The position numbers and the translations under genes are program-made. The notes under the pieces are model-generated. The model was not told where the DNA came from. It saw only the letters and a program-made list of their open reading frames with translations, and did no database searches. Below, in pieces: positions 33,404-41,016 of a stretch of DNA of 64,000 nucleotides (its first letter is position 1; every line of letters starts with the position of its first letter). The DNA comes from Mesorhizobium sp. B2-3-12 (GTDB lineage: Bacteria > Pseudomonadota > Alphaproteobacteria > Rhizobiales > Rhizobiaceae): assembly GCF_006442205.1 (NCBI RefSeq), contig NZ_VFVR01000009.1, positions 1 to 64,000 on the forward strand, given 5' to 3'.

Positions 33404-33991
33404 TCAGCCAGCCGCCGCGTAGCGGTTGACCACCATGCCGCAGGCATAGGCCTTCGAGCCGAGCAGACGCAGCTTGTGAAAGCCGCCCTGGTCGAAGATA
33501 CGGCGGCCGGCGCCCAGCACGGCCGGATTGACGAACAGCTGGAACTCGTCGACCAGCCCGGCCGCGACCAGCGCCGAGGCGAAACCGGCGCCGCCGAAGA
33601 CGGCCATGTTGCCGCCCTTGCCCGCCTTCAGCGCGTTGACCTCGCGCGCAAGGTCGCCGCTCACCACCGTGGTGCGTTCCCACCGCGAGGCCTCGAGCCT
33701 GTCGCTCGGCACCACCTTGCGCGCTTCGACGATGCGCTGGGCGAAGGCATAGAACGGATCGGCCGGATATTTCCGCGCCGCCTTGCCCCAATGGGTGAGA
33801 TAGCCCTCCTCGGCCATCTTGCTGCTCAAGAGGATGGTGTCGATGCCGGCGAACACGGCGTTGAAATCCCGTTTCAGCTCGGCGTCCCAGCCATTGTCGT
33901 CGCCCCACTCCCAGAGCTGCCACGGATGATCGGCCTCGGCGCCGACGAAACCGTCGACCGACATCTGCATCTGAAGGATGAGCTTTTTCAT
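33404..33991 (-). CDS. Dihydrofolate reductase-like (RibD C-terminal domain) protein
   Basis: A 195-residue single-domain protein starting at ATG 33991 behind GAGGAGGA. KLILQMQMSVDGFVGA is the first strand, TILLSSKMAEEGYLTHW the loop after it, NMAVFGGAGFASALVAAGLV the NADPH-binding segment, and VDEFQLFVNPAVLGAGRRIF the last conserved block of the RibD_C/DHFR-like family. These proteins are NADPH-dependent reductases of uncertain substrate, common next to HxlR or ArsR regulators. It is divergent from an HxlR gene, with two long direct repeats between them. Confidence 0.85.
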   Translation of the reverse strand: MKKLILQMQMSVDGFVGAEADHPWQLWEWGDDNGWDAELKRDFNAVFAGIDTILLSSKMAEEGYLTHWGKAARKYPADPFYAFAQRIVEARKVVPSDRLEASRWERTTVVSGDLAREVNALKAGKGGNMAVFGGAGFASALVAAGLVDEFQLFVNPAVLGAGRRIFDQGGFHKLRLLGSKAYACGMVVNRYAAAG

Positions 33992-34014
33992 TGATTGTCC
34001 TCCTCGGATCGCGC

Positions 34015-34094
34015 AGTAAATGCTTTACTTTCGGAACCATTTGACGCATGCGAACAATGACGTCAATAGTAAAGTGATTTAAAAATGGAACCAT
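34015..34094. promoter_or_regulatory. Two long direct repeats in the DHFR-like/HxlR promoter
   Basis: AGTAAATGCTTTACT followed by GGAACCAT (34015-34040) and AGTAAAGTGATTTA followed by GGAACCAT (34068-34094) are two copies of one 26-27-bp sequence, 53 bp apart. The first contains a perfect AGTAAA-N3-TTTACT palindrome. The region is AT-rich and lies between two divergent starts, so it is a likely operator pair for the HxlR protein. Confidence 0.65.
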
Positions 34095-34098
34095 AGAA

Positions 34099-34515
34099 AT
34101 GTCGACCCGCGAAAGATCCGGCTGCCCGATCAACCTGTCGCTGGAACTGCTCGGCGACCGCTGGACGCTGCTCATCATCCGCGATCTGGTCTTCGCCGGC
34201 AAAAAGCATTTTCGCGAGTTCCTGCAATCCGATGAAGGCATCTCTTCGCGCACGCTGGCCGAGCGGCTGCAGACGCTGCAGGACGAAGGCATCCTCACCC
34301 GCAGCAACGACCCGAGCCACGGGCTGAAGGCGATCTACCGGCTGACCGATGCCGGCATCGACTTGCTTCCGGTGCTGGCCACACTGGGCGCCTGGGGCAG
34401 CAAGCACCGCAAGTCCGACGACAAGCTGGCCCGCATCGCAAACGAACTGACGGCTGGCGGCGAACCGGCGCTGGAACGGATGAAGGTGGCGCTGCGGGCG
34501 GAGCATACTGTGTAG
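34099..34515 (+). CDS. HxlR family transcriptional regulator
   Basis: A 138-residue regulator of standard HxlR size. CPINLSLELLGDRWTLLIIR is the family opening, with the conserved Cys followed by the LGDRWT helix; FREFLQSDEGISSRTLAERL is the recognition region and LKAIYRLTDAGIDL the wing. The N-terminal Cys is a possible redox or electrophile sensor as in related proteins. It is divergent from a DHFR-like reductase gene, its probable target. No strong ribosome-binding site precedes the ATG; GGAA lies 9-12 bases upstream. Confidence 0.88.
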   Translation: MSTRERSGCPINLSLELLGDRWTLLIIRDLVFAGKKHFREFLQSDEGISSRTLAERLQTLQDEGILTRSNDPSHGLKAIYRLTDAGIDLLPVLATLGAWGSKHRKSDDKLARIANELTAGGEPALERMKVALRAEHTV

Positions 34516-34548
34516 AAACAGGCGCTCCGAGGAAAAGCTGCAACGTTG

Positions 34549-34722
34549 GCGCAGCCCCTCATTGCCCTGCCGGGCATTTCTCCCCGTGAACGGGGAGAAA
34601 GAAGCTGGCGGCAGCGCCGGCCGCATCCTTGCAACGCTGGCGATTGGCGAAAGCGGCGACGACAGCGTACTTCTCCCCGTTTACGGGGAGAAGATGGCGG
34701 CAGCCAGATGAGGGGCGGCGTC
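34549..34722. repeat. Intergenic palindromic element, class A, copy 5
   Basis: The left arm is CGCAGCCCCTCATTGCCCTG with the hairpin TTCTCCCCGTGAACGGGGAG, and the right arm has CTTCTCCCCGTTTACGGGGA and ends AGATGAGGGGCGGCG. The core GATTGGCGAAA lies at about 34641. The right arm differs more than in other copies (GATGGCGGCAGCCAG in place of the CCGGCAGG block). It lies between the HxlR gene and the dinB promoter. Confidence 0.85.
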
Positions 34723-34746
34723 AACGCCCGCAAGTCCCGGCTCACA

Positions 34747-34780
34747 TTGACAGAGATCCCTTTTTGTTCTCTATTCGTTC
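34747..34780 (+). promoter_or_regulatory. SOS-controlled dinB promoter with LexA box
   Basis: TTGACA (34747-34752), a 17-bp spacer and TCTATT (34770-34775) form a good -35/-10 pair. GTTC-N7-GTTC, the alphaproteobacterial LexA box, is at 34766-34780 and covers the -10 box, so bound LexA would block polymerase. The dinB ATG is 35 bp further. The match is exact in both half-sites. Confidence 0.85.
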
Positions 34781-34814
34781 CGATGTATCAGCAATCGCGG
34801 ATGAGCGGAACGGG

Positions 34815-36062
34815 ATGGAGACGACGGCAACCATGCTGCATGCCGATCTCGACGCCTTTTATGCCTCGGTCGAGCAATTGCTCGACCCGACGCTGCGCGG
34901 AAAGCCGATCGCGGTCGGCGGCGGCGTGGTGCTCGCGGCCTCGTATGAGGCGCGTGTCTTCGGCGTGCGCGGCGGCATGCCGGGCCGCAAGGCGCGTGAG
35001 CTTTGCCCGCAATTGATCTTCGTCGGCGGCAATTTCGGCCACTACCAGCGGCTGGGTGACGCGGCGATCAAGGTCCTCGACGATTTCACGCCGGTGGTCG
35101 AGCGCATCTCCATCGACGAGGCCTTCGCCGATGTCGCCGGCTGCACGCATCTGTTCGGCTCACCCCGGGAGATCGCCACGGCGATCCGCGGCCGTGTGCG
35201 GGCAGAACTCGGCCTGCCGATCTCGATCGGTGTCGCGCGCACCAAGCATCTGGCCAAGATCGCCTCGCAGGTCGCCAAGCCCGACGGGCTGGTGGTGGTC
35301 GACCCCGGCACCGAGCTTGCCTTCCTGGATGATCTGCCGGTCGGCCTGATGTGGGGCGTCGGGCCGGCAACCAGGGCAAGGCTGGCCGAAATCGGCGTCG
35401 AGACCATCGGCGAGCTCGCCCGCACCCACGGCGGCGCCCTGGCCCGGCTGCTTGGCCCCGCCGCCGGCGAAAAGCTCGCGGCGCTGGCGTGGAACCGCGA
35501 TCCGCGCAAGCTGGAGACGAAGCGCCGGGCGCACTCGGCCGGCGCGCAGTCGGCGCTCGGGATGAAACCCGCCGTGGCGCGCGTCATCGTGCCGACATTG
35601 CTGCATCTGGCCGACCGCGTCGCCAGCCGGCTGCGCGCCAAGAACCGCCCCGGCCGCACGGTGACGGTGCGCGTGCGCTTTGCCGATCTCCGCGCCGTCA
35701 CGCGTTCGATCACGCTGGAGCAGCCGATCTCGGCGACCGCCATGCTGGCCGAGATCGCGGGAGATCTGGTGCGCGGCGTGCTCGCCGACCACCCACGGGA
35801 GAAAACCATCTCGCTGCTGGCGATCTCGGTCTCGCACCTGGAGGAGAGTGCCGAGCTGCAGCTCGACCTGCCGCTCGGCCTCGCCGACGAGAAGCGCCGC
35901 CCCGGAAGTCAAAAAGGCCTCGCCCGCTTCGGCGCCGACCGCGCCATCGACAAGATCCGCCAGCGCTTCGGCAAGCAGGCTGTCGGCTACGGCACGGTGG
36001 CGCTGGAGGCGGCCCGCTCGGTGCCCGACGAATTCAGGGAATTGGCGCAAAAGGAACTGTGA
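34815..36062 (+). CDS. dinB: DNA polymerase IV (Y family)
   Basis: A 415-residue translesion polymerase starting at ATG 34815. LHADLDAFYASVEQ holds the first catalytic Asp and the steric-gate region, and VERISIDEAFADV (about residues 96-108) holds the catalytic Asp-Glu pair. ISIGVARTKHLAKIASQVAK closes the palm, GLMWGVGPATRARLAEIGVE is the helix-hairpin-helix of the thumb, and the little finger follows. No beta-clamp peptide of the usual QLxLF form stands at the very end. It is controlled by a LexA box over its promoter, so it is induced by DNA damage. Confidence 0.93.
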   Translation: METTATMLHADLDAFYASVEQLLDPTLRGKPIAVGGGVVLAASYEARVFGVRGGMPGRKARELCPQLIFVGGNFGHYQRLGDAAIKVLDDFTPVVERISIDEAFADVAGCTHLFGSPREIATAIRGRVRAELGLPISIGVARTKHLAKIASQVAKPDGLVVVDPGTELAFLDDLPVGLMWGVGPATRARLAEIGVETIGELARTHGGALARLLGPAAGEKLAALAWNRDPRKLETKRRAHSAGAQSALGMKPAVARVIVPTLLHLADRVASRLRAKNRPGRTVTVRVRFADLRAVTRSITLEQPISATAMLAEIAGDLVRGVLADHPREKTISLLAISVSHLEESAELQLDLPLGLADEKRRPGSQKGLARFGADRAIDKIRQRFGKQAVGYGTVALEAARSVPDEFRELAQKEL

Positions 36063-36098
36063 GCGGAGGAGCCCTCCCCGGCGCTCACGCCTTGCGGA

Positions 36099-36185
36099 TC
36101 AACGTCCCGGACCAGGCGGCGCCGCGGTCACGGCGGACAGTGGCTCGCGCTTCACCAGCTCCGGCTTTTGATAAGTCTTCCTCAC
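36099..36185 (-). CDS. RiPP-precursor-like short peptide (28 residues)
   Basis: An open frame of 28 codons from GTG 36185 to TGA at 36099. Its core YQKPELVKREPLSAVTA matches the pattern Y-x-KP-x-L-x-KR-x-x-LS-x-VTA found in short rhizobial proteins that public annotation calls putative RiPP precursors. The tail after it is Pro/Gly-rich and ends in Arg. GGGGAA lies 6 bases before the GTG. It is in the gap behind dinB, on the opposite strand. No maturation or export gene is adjacent, and no function is known to me for this family. Confidence 0.5.
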   Translation of the reverse strand: MRKTYQKPELVKREPLSAVTAAPPGPGR

Positions 36186-36275
36186 GGCAATTCCCCACGC
36201 CCAAGCGTCTGGCGGCAACCAACATCCGGCAGGCAAGGCTTATCAAGAAGAGGCGAAATTAGGTAGCGGGTCAGT

Positions 36276-36746
36276 TTGCAGATCGCGAACATGGTTGCAA
36301 TGATAGAGGCGAAGGGAGCGGAGACGCCGACGGTCCGAGATCTTACAAAAGAGAGTTGCCGTGTGACCCTCCTTGACAAGGCAAAGCAATGGGCAAGGGC
36401 CATCAAGCGCGATGTGATGGCCTTGTGGCTGGCCGCCCGCGATCCGCGCGTTCCCTGGTACGCCAAAGTTGCCGCCGGCATGGTCGCCGCCTACGCGCTC
36501 AGTCCTATCGATCTGATACCCGATTTCATCCCTGTACTCGGATATCTGGACGACCTGATCATCGTACCGCTCGGCATCCTGCTTGCGGTGAAGCTGATCC
36601 CCGCCGATCTGATGGCCGAGTTTCGCGCGGAGGCCATTCGCCGATCCAAACCGACCGACCGTGGCGGTCTCGTATTCATCGTTGGAATTTGGATTCTGAT
36701 GGCCGCCGCGCTCATCTGGTTATTCTGGCCAGATCGTTCGGCCTAG
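36276..36746 (+). CDS. DUF1232 (YkvA-like) membrane protein
   Basis: Up to 156 residues. The DUF1232 core is the segment AAGMVAAYALSPIDLIPDFI with PVLGYLDDLIIVPLGILLAV, a characteristic amphipathic-to-membrane motif, and a C-terminal transmembrane helix follows (GGLVFIVGIWILMAAALIWL). Function unknown. The start is uncertain: TTG 36276 gives the longest frame, while GTG 36363 starts just before the conserved part (TLLDKAKQWARAIK) and gives 127 residues. It stands alone between dinB and the desaturase-like gene. Confidence 0.75.
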   Translation: MQIANMVAMIEAKGAETPTVRDLTKESCRVTLLDKAKQWARAIKRDVMALWLAARDPRVPWYAKVAAGMVAAYALSPIDLIPDFIPVLGYLDDLIIVPLGILLAVKLIPADLMAEFRAEAIRRSKPTDRGGLVFIVGIWILMAAALIWLFWPDRSA

Positions 36747-36823
36747 ACTTCAGGCCCAGCGTTTCTCATCGCCGAGCAGACCACAAATCATGTTTGTGGC
36801 CTGTCGAAAAGCCCCTGCCCACG

Positions 36824-37357
36824 TCAAGGCCGCGCGGTGCCGAAAATCCGGTCCCAGAATATCGACGTCACGCCGAAATTGGCGCTCTCGTCGACATGGT
36901 GGTGCACGGCGTGACGACGCTTCAGCGTATAGAGATAGCTCGGATGCGCCGGGTGCCAGTGATGGATCATGTGGTGGACGCTGATGTACCAGAGGTAGCC
37001 CAGCATCAGCCCGCAGCTCACCGCGCTCGCGGCCGCGAAGCCGGAAACCATCCAGACAGGCAGGAACGCCACCAGCGCATGCACGCCGAGACTGAGCCAG
37101 GTGGGCGTGCCCACCGGACTGCGCTCCTCGACATGGTGACGGTCGTGCAGGTCCCGGATCCAGGGAATGTGGTGCAGCACGAACCTGTGCAGGACGTATT
37201 CGATCAGCGTCCACAGGCCAAGGCAGATCAGTGCCATGCCGATCCAGTCCGGCGCGCTTTCTTCTCCGGCCTCTATCAGCCCGGCCACCCCCAACACGGC
37301 GATCACCAGGGGATAGACCACGAAGTCGCTATAGTAGCCGATCAGACCCAGCTGCAT
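36824..37357 (-). CDS. Sterol desaturase/fatty acid hydroxylase family membrane protein
   Basis: A 177-residue integral membrane protein. The di-iron histidine boxes are present in order: HRFVLHH, HDRHHVEE, HHMIHHWHP and RRHAVHHH, spread over helices as in the fatty acid hydroxylase superfamily. These enzymes use O2 and electrons to hydroxylate or desaturate lipids; in rhizobia some act on hopanoids or carotenoids, but this substrate cannot be told. It is shorter than typical members but has the full set of boxes. It is convergent with the DUF1232 gene. Confidence 0.85.
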   Translation of the reverse strand: MQLGLIGYYSDFVVYPLVIAVLGVAGLIEAGEESAPDWIGMALICLGLWTLIEYVLHRFVLHHIPWIRDLHDRHHVEERSPVGTPTWLSLGVHALVAFLPVWMVSGFAAASAVSCGLMLGYLWYISVHHMIHHWHPAHPSYLYTLKRRHAVHHHVDESANFGVTSIFWDRIFGTARP

Positions 37358-37528
37358 TCGGACGCCTCACCCTGACTTTCGACGCCGCCCCAAAAACGCT
37401 ATCAGATTGCCGGACTCGCGCATGAGGTGCAATGCGCATGCGCCTGACATAGCGTCGCAATTCCCAGGTGCAAGACCGGATGCGGAATCGGTCGACTTCG
37501 CACCACAACCGCGAACGGACATGCAAAC

Positions 37529-38005
37529 ATGGCAAAACGCAGCGCGGGCCTGCTGATCTATCGCCGCGGCGGCGGTGACATCCAGGTGCTGCTGGTGCAT
37601 CCCGGCGGCCCGTTCTGGGCGAAGAAGGACGATGGCGCCTGGTCGATCCCCAAGGGCCTCGTCGACGATGACGAGGACGAGCTGGCGGCGGCGCGGCGCG
37701 AGACAAGCGAGGAGATTGGCATCACCATGGACGGCCCGTTCACGCGCCTTGGGGACTACAAGCAGCCGGGCGGCAAGACCGTCATCGCATGGTCCGTCGA
37801 GGCCGACATCGAGATCGATGCGGCCGCGATCAAGAGCAACACTTTTACGATGGAATGGCCGCCGCGCTCCGGGTCGATGAAAGAATTTCCGGAAGTCGAC
37901 AGAGCCGGCTGGTTCAGCTTGGCCGAGGCCGAGGTGAAGATTTTGCAGGGGCAACGCCCAATGCTATCGGATTTGGTGGAGCGACTGGACAGGACAACGA
38001 AGTAA
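37529..38005 (+). CDS. Nudix hydrolase
   Basis: A 158-residue Nudix protein. The box fits G-x5-E-x7-REUXEEXGU exactly: GLVDDDEDELAAARRETSEE followed by IGI. VLLVHPGGPFWAKKDDGAWS before it and PEVDRAGWFSLAEAEVKI after it are typical of the NTP pyrophosphohydrolase subgroup that includes diadenosine-polyphosphate hydrolases. It would cleave a nucleoside diphosphate derivative in the cytoplasm. Single gene, convergent with the excalibur protein gene. Confidence 0.88.
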   Translation: MAKRSAGLLIYRRGGGDIQVLLVHPGGPFWAKKDDGAWSIPKGLVDDDEDELAAARRETSEEIGITMDGPFTRLGDYKQPGGKTVIAWSVEADIEIDAAAIKSNTFTMEWPPRSGSMKEFPEVDRAGWFSLAEAEVKILQGQRPMLSDLVERLDRTTK

Positions 38006-38018
38006 CCGGCAAGGCGCT

Positions 38019-38354
38019 TTAGCGGCTGGTGGACCAGTAACGATGAACCCTGACGCCGCTAGGGCTGCCACCATGCCAGGGCTCGCAGGCAATACCGTCA
38101 TGGTCGGCATCGTGGGTCGGCCAATAGCCGGGTTCGCCCCTTCGAGCGGGGGCGAGGCCGACCAATCGGGCGGCGGTGCAGTTCGGAAACGCGGCAAGGT
38201 GCCTTAGCACCGAAAAAGGTGTGTCGAACCGGATGCCGACGAAGCCATAAACGATGTAACCCGAAAGCAGAATGAACGGCGCAAACAGAGCCACCCATCT
38301 CAGCCTGCCAAGACGGCGACGAGGTGACGGCCAGCGTAACAACGGCAGGAGCAT
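38019..38354 (-). CDS. Membrane-anchored excalibur-domain protein
   Basis: A 111-residue protein with one N-terminal transmembrane helix (VALFAPFILLSGYIVYGFVG) preceded by Arg-rich residues, so the C-terminal domain faces the periplasm. That domain is an excalibur calcium-binding motif: FPNCTAARLVGLAPARRGEP, then the DADHDGIACE loop, with the two Cys positions that pair in this family. Role unknown; such domains often accompany surface nucleases. Confidence 0.8.
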   Translation of the reverse strand: MLLPLLRWPSPRRRLGRLRWVALFAPFILLSGYIVYGFVGIRFDTPFSVLRHLAAFPNCTAARLVGLAPARRGEPGYWPTHDADHDGIACEPWHGGSPSGVRVHRYWSTSR

Positions 38355-38425
38355 CCCCGCCAGCTCCGGTTAAAGTGCCCGAATCAACCTAACGTCGCCC
38401 CAGCGCCGTGACAATGGCGTCCACC

Positions 38426-39610
38426 TCACCCAAACCGCGCAGCCGTCCACGCCCCGCCGGCCGCGTTCGACTCGACCGCCGCCGCCACGAACTTCACGCC
38501 GCGCGCGCCGTCGACCACGTCGGGCACCTGCGCCGCTCGCGCGGGATCGACAGTGCCGCCCGAGCGATGGGCGCGGATGATGTCGGCGGCGTCGCGGTAG
38601 AAATTGGCGAAGGCCTCGATATAGCCCTCCGGATGCGCCGCCGGCATGCGCGAGACGCGACGGGCTTCCGCCGTCGAACCATGGCCGCCGCGCACCAGCG
38701 TGCGGGTTTCCTCGCCATACAGGGAAAAGCGCAATTCCTCCGGCCGCGCGCCCGACCATTCGAGCCCGGCTTTGTCGCCATAGATGCGCAGGGAAAGATC
38801 GTTGTAGTGGCCGGGCGAAGTCTGGCTGGCGAGGATGGTGCCGCGCGCGCCGTCGGTCCAGCGCACCAGCACATGGGCATTGTCGTCGAGCCGCCGTCCG
38901 GGCACGGCGGTGAACAAATCGGCCGAGACCGACTCGGCCTCGCGACCGGAAATGAAGCTTGCCAGGTTGAAGGCATGCACGCCGATATCGGCCAGCACCG
39001 CCGACTGCCCCGCCCGCGCCGGATCGGTGCGCCACTCCGCCTGCTTCTGGCCGTCGGCGTCGATCGGCCTGGTCAGCCAGTCCTGGATATAGGCGCCATG
39101 CACCGACACGATCCGCCCAAGCTCGCCCGCCATCACCATCTCGCGCGCCTGGCGCACCATGGCGTAGCCGGTGTTGTTGAGCGTGACGACGAAGCGGCGG
39201 TTTTTCGCCCTGGCGAGCGCCACCAGCGCCTCGGCATCATCAAGCGTCGTCGACAGCGGCTTGTCGCAGATGACGTCGATGCCGGCCTCGAGGAAGGCTG
39301 TGGCGATCGGCGCGTGCAGATGATTGGGCGTGACGATGACGACCGCCTCGATGCCGTCGGGCCGCGCAGCCTCCGCCTTGGCCATGGCGCGATAATCGGC
39401 ATAGCTGCGCTCGGGCGCGATGCCGATTTCGGCGGCCGAGGCGGCGGCATTGTCCGGATCGGACGACAGCGCGCCGGCGACCAGCGCGATCTGGTCGTCG
39501 AGCCGCATGGCCAGCCGATGCACCGCGCCGATGAAAGCGTTGCGCCCGCCGCCGACCATACCGACCCGCAAGCGCCTGCCGGCTGCTCCATCCGATGTTG
39601 CGTAGACCAT
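38426..39610 (-). CDS. Gfo/Idh/MocA family oxidoreductase
   Basis: A 394-residue NAD(P)-dependent sugar or polyol dehydrogenase. The Rossmann motif is VGMVGGGRNAFIG, VVIVTPNHLHAPIATAFLEA precedes the catalytic DKPLSTTLDDAEALV (the family EKP site, with Lys), and VLADIGVHAFNLASF carries the conserved D-x-G-x-H. Members oxidise inositols and related sugars. ATG 39610 has GGAGGAG upstream. It is divergent from an RpiR-type regulator that opens the carbohydrate locus, so it probably belongs to the same regulon. Confidence 0.9.
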   Translation of the reverse strand: MVYATSDGAAGRRLRVGMVGGGRNAFIGAVHRLAMRLDDQIALVAGALSSDPDNAAASAAEIGIAPERSYADYRAMAKAEAARPDGIEAVVIVTPNHLHAPIATAFLEAGIDVICDKPLSTTLDDAEALVALARAKNRRFVVTLNNTGYAMVRQAREMVMAGELGRIVSVHGAYIQDWLTRPIDADGQKQAEWRTDPARAGQSAVLADIGVHAFNLASFISGREAESVSADLFTAVPGRRLDDNAHVLVRWTDGARGTILASQTSPGHYNDLSLRIYGDKAGLEWSGARPEELRFSLYGEETRTLVRGGHGSTAEARRVSRMPAAHPEGYIEAFANFYRDAADIIRAHRSGGTVDPARAAQVPDVVDGARGVKFVAAAVESNAAGGAWTAARFG

Positions 39611-39780
39611 GGTTTCTCCTCCTGGCTATCCCTATCGCGTCGTCATCCCATAGCGAAGCAAGGAGCGACGCGGCGAAGACCCCTGGGATGACGAAACCGC
39701 CGAGCCCTCGCCTCCCCACCTTCGAACAGGATTTCCAAAATCCATATTGTAAAACGATCGTATCGCGCTAGCCTGAATTC

Positions 39781-40674
39781 ATGAGCGGGGCGAGAAAACC
39801 ATCCGGACGATCCAGTGCCGACGAGGCGGCGACGCGCAAGCGCGGGCGTTCGCTGGCGGCCCTGGGCTATATACAACCGCAGACCTATGAGGAACTGCGT
39901 GCGGTGCTGTCGTCCGGCACGGTGCATTTCCCCAAGCGCCTGCGCCAGGTGGCGATCTTCCTGTGGCAGCATCCGAGCGAAGTCGCGCTCGGCACCATCG
40001 CCCAGGTGGCGTCGCAGGCCGGCGTGCAGCCCTCGACGCTGGTGCGCTTCGCGCAGATCTTCGGCTATTCCGGCTTTTCCGATTTTCAGGGCCTGTTCAA
40101 GGACCACGTCAAGGGTTCCTGGCCGGAAGGCCGTGGCGAGCCGCGCGCCGAGGCCGAGCCCAACGCCGCCTTGCATTTCCTGCACGGCATGGTCGGCGCC
40201 TCGCAGGCCTCGCTCGGCCGCATCGAGGCCGGCTTCGATATCGAAAGTTTCGAGAAGATGGTGACGCTGCTGGCCAGCGCCGACCTGATCTATGTCATCG
40301 GCTCCAAGCGCGCCTTCCCCGTCACCACCTATCTGTCGCTGACGCTTTCGCAGCAGGGCGTGCGCAATGTGCTGGTCGACAATGTCGGCTCGACCGCGCT
40401 CGACCAGGTCGGCTGCATCGGCGCGCGCGACGCCGTGCTGGCGGTGTCCTTCAGCCCCTACAATTCGATCACGCCCGATCTGGTCGCGGTGGCGCATGAG
40501 CGCAAGGCCCGCATCGTCACCATCACCGACTCGACCTTTTCGCCGCTGATCCGGCTGTCGGACAGCTGGCTGGAAGTGGTGGAAACCGACTTCGCCGGTT
40601 TCCGCTCGCTGGCCGCCTCGCTGGCCGTCGGCATGGCGCTGGTCCAAGGGGTGGCGGCAAAGCGCGGCAAGTGA
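39781..40674 (+). CDS. RpiR family transcriptional regulator
   Basis: A 297-residue regulator. The N-terminal helix-turn-helix (QVASQAGVQPSTLVRFAQIF, GYSGFSDFQGLFKD) is RpiR type, and the SIS sugar-phosphate domain follows (LLASADLIYVIGSKRAFPVT, DAVLAVSFSPYNSITPDLVA). It lies between a divergent Gfo/Idh oxidoreductase and a long same-direction catabolic series, so it most likely controls both in response to a phosphorylated sugar or polyol. No ribosome-binding site is seen before the ATG. ACGATCGT at 39754-39761 is a short palindrome in the divergent promoter and a possible site. Confidence 0.87.
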   Translation: MSGARKPSGRSSADEAATRKRGRSLAALGYIQPQTYEELRAVLSSGTVHFPKRLRQVAIFLWQHPSEVALGTIAQVASQAGVQPSTLVRFAQIFGYSGFSDFQGLFKDHVKGSWPEGRGEPRAEAEPNAALHFLHGMVGASQASLGRIEAGFDIESFEKMVTLLASADLIYVIGSKRAFPVTTYLSLTLSQQGVRNVLVDNVGSTALDQVGCIGARDAVLAVSFSPYNSITPDLVAVAHERKARIVTITDSTFSPLIRLSDSWLEVVETDFAGFRSLAASLAVGMALVQGVAAKRGK

Positions 40675-40731
40675 ATATCGGAGGTTGATCGAGAGTTTCG
40701 ACTTGTGGCAGCGAGCGCCAATTGTCAACGT

Positions 40732-40912
40732 CGCGCCGCCCCTCATCGCCCTGCCGGGCACTTCTCCCCGTATAGTGACGGGGAGAAGGGGCTGGCCGCC
40801 ACGTCGGCGCCTTTCTTGCGACATTGGAGATTGGCGAAATCGGCGATGAGGGCGCCCCTCTCCCCGTCACTATACGGGGAGAGGATGCCGGCAGGCAGGT
40901 GAGGGGCGGCGC
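40732..40912. repeat. Intergenic palindromic element, class A, copy 6
   Basis: The left arm is GCGCCGCCCCTCATCGCCCT with the hairpin TCTCCCCGTATAGTGACGGG; the right arm is CTCCCCGTCACTATACGGGG and ends GGCAGGTGAGGGGCGGCGC. The core GATTGGCGAAA lies at 40829. With the promoter that follows it fills the 342-bp gap between the RpiR and SDR genes; no gene is seen in the gap. Confidence 0.88.
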
Positions 40913-40954
40913 AGACTTTAGTGATTGTCGTCTGATGAACCGCCACAGGCACAA

Positions 40955-40983
40955 TTGACTGCCGGGAAATCCTGTTCCATATT
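40955..40983 (+). promoter_or_regulatory. Promoter of the carbohydrate operon
   Basis: TTGACT (40955-40960), a 17-bp spacer and CATATT (40978-40983) form a sigma-70-like promoter 34 bp before the SDR start. GTTCC occurs on both sides of TTTCTGAAAATAGAAAC (about 40974-41008), a partly symmetrical stretch that may be the regulator site. Then follows GGGAGGAGG at the SDR start. Confidence 0.5.
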
Positions 40984-41016
40984 TCTGAAAATAGAAACTT
41001 TGTTCCGGGAGGAGGA

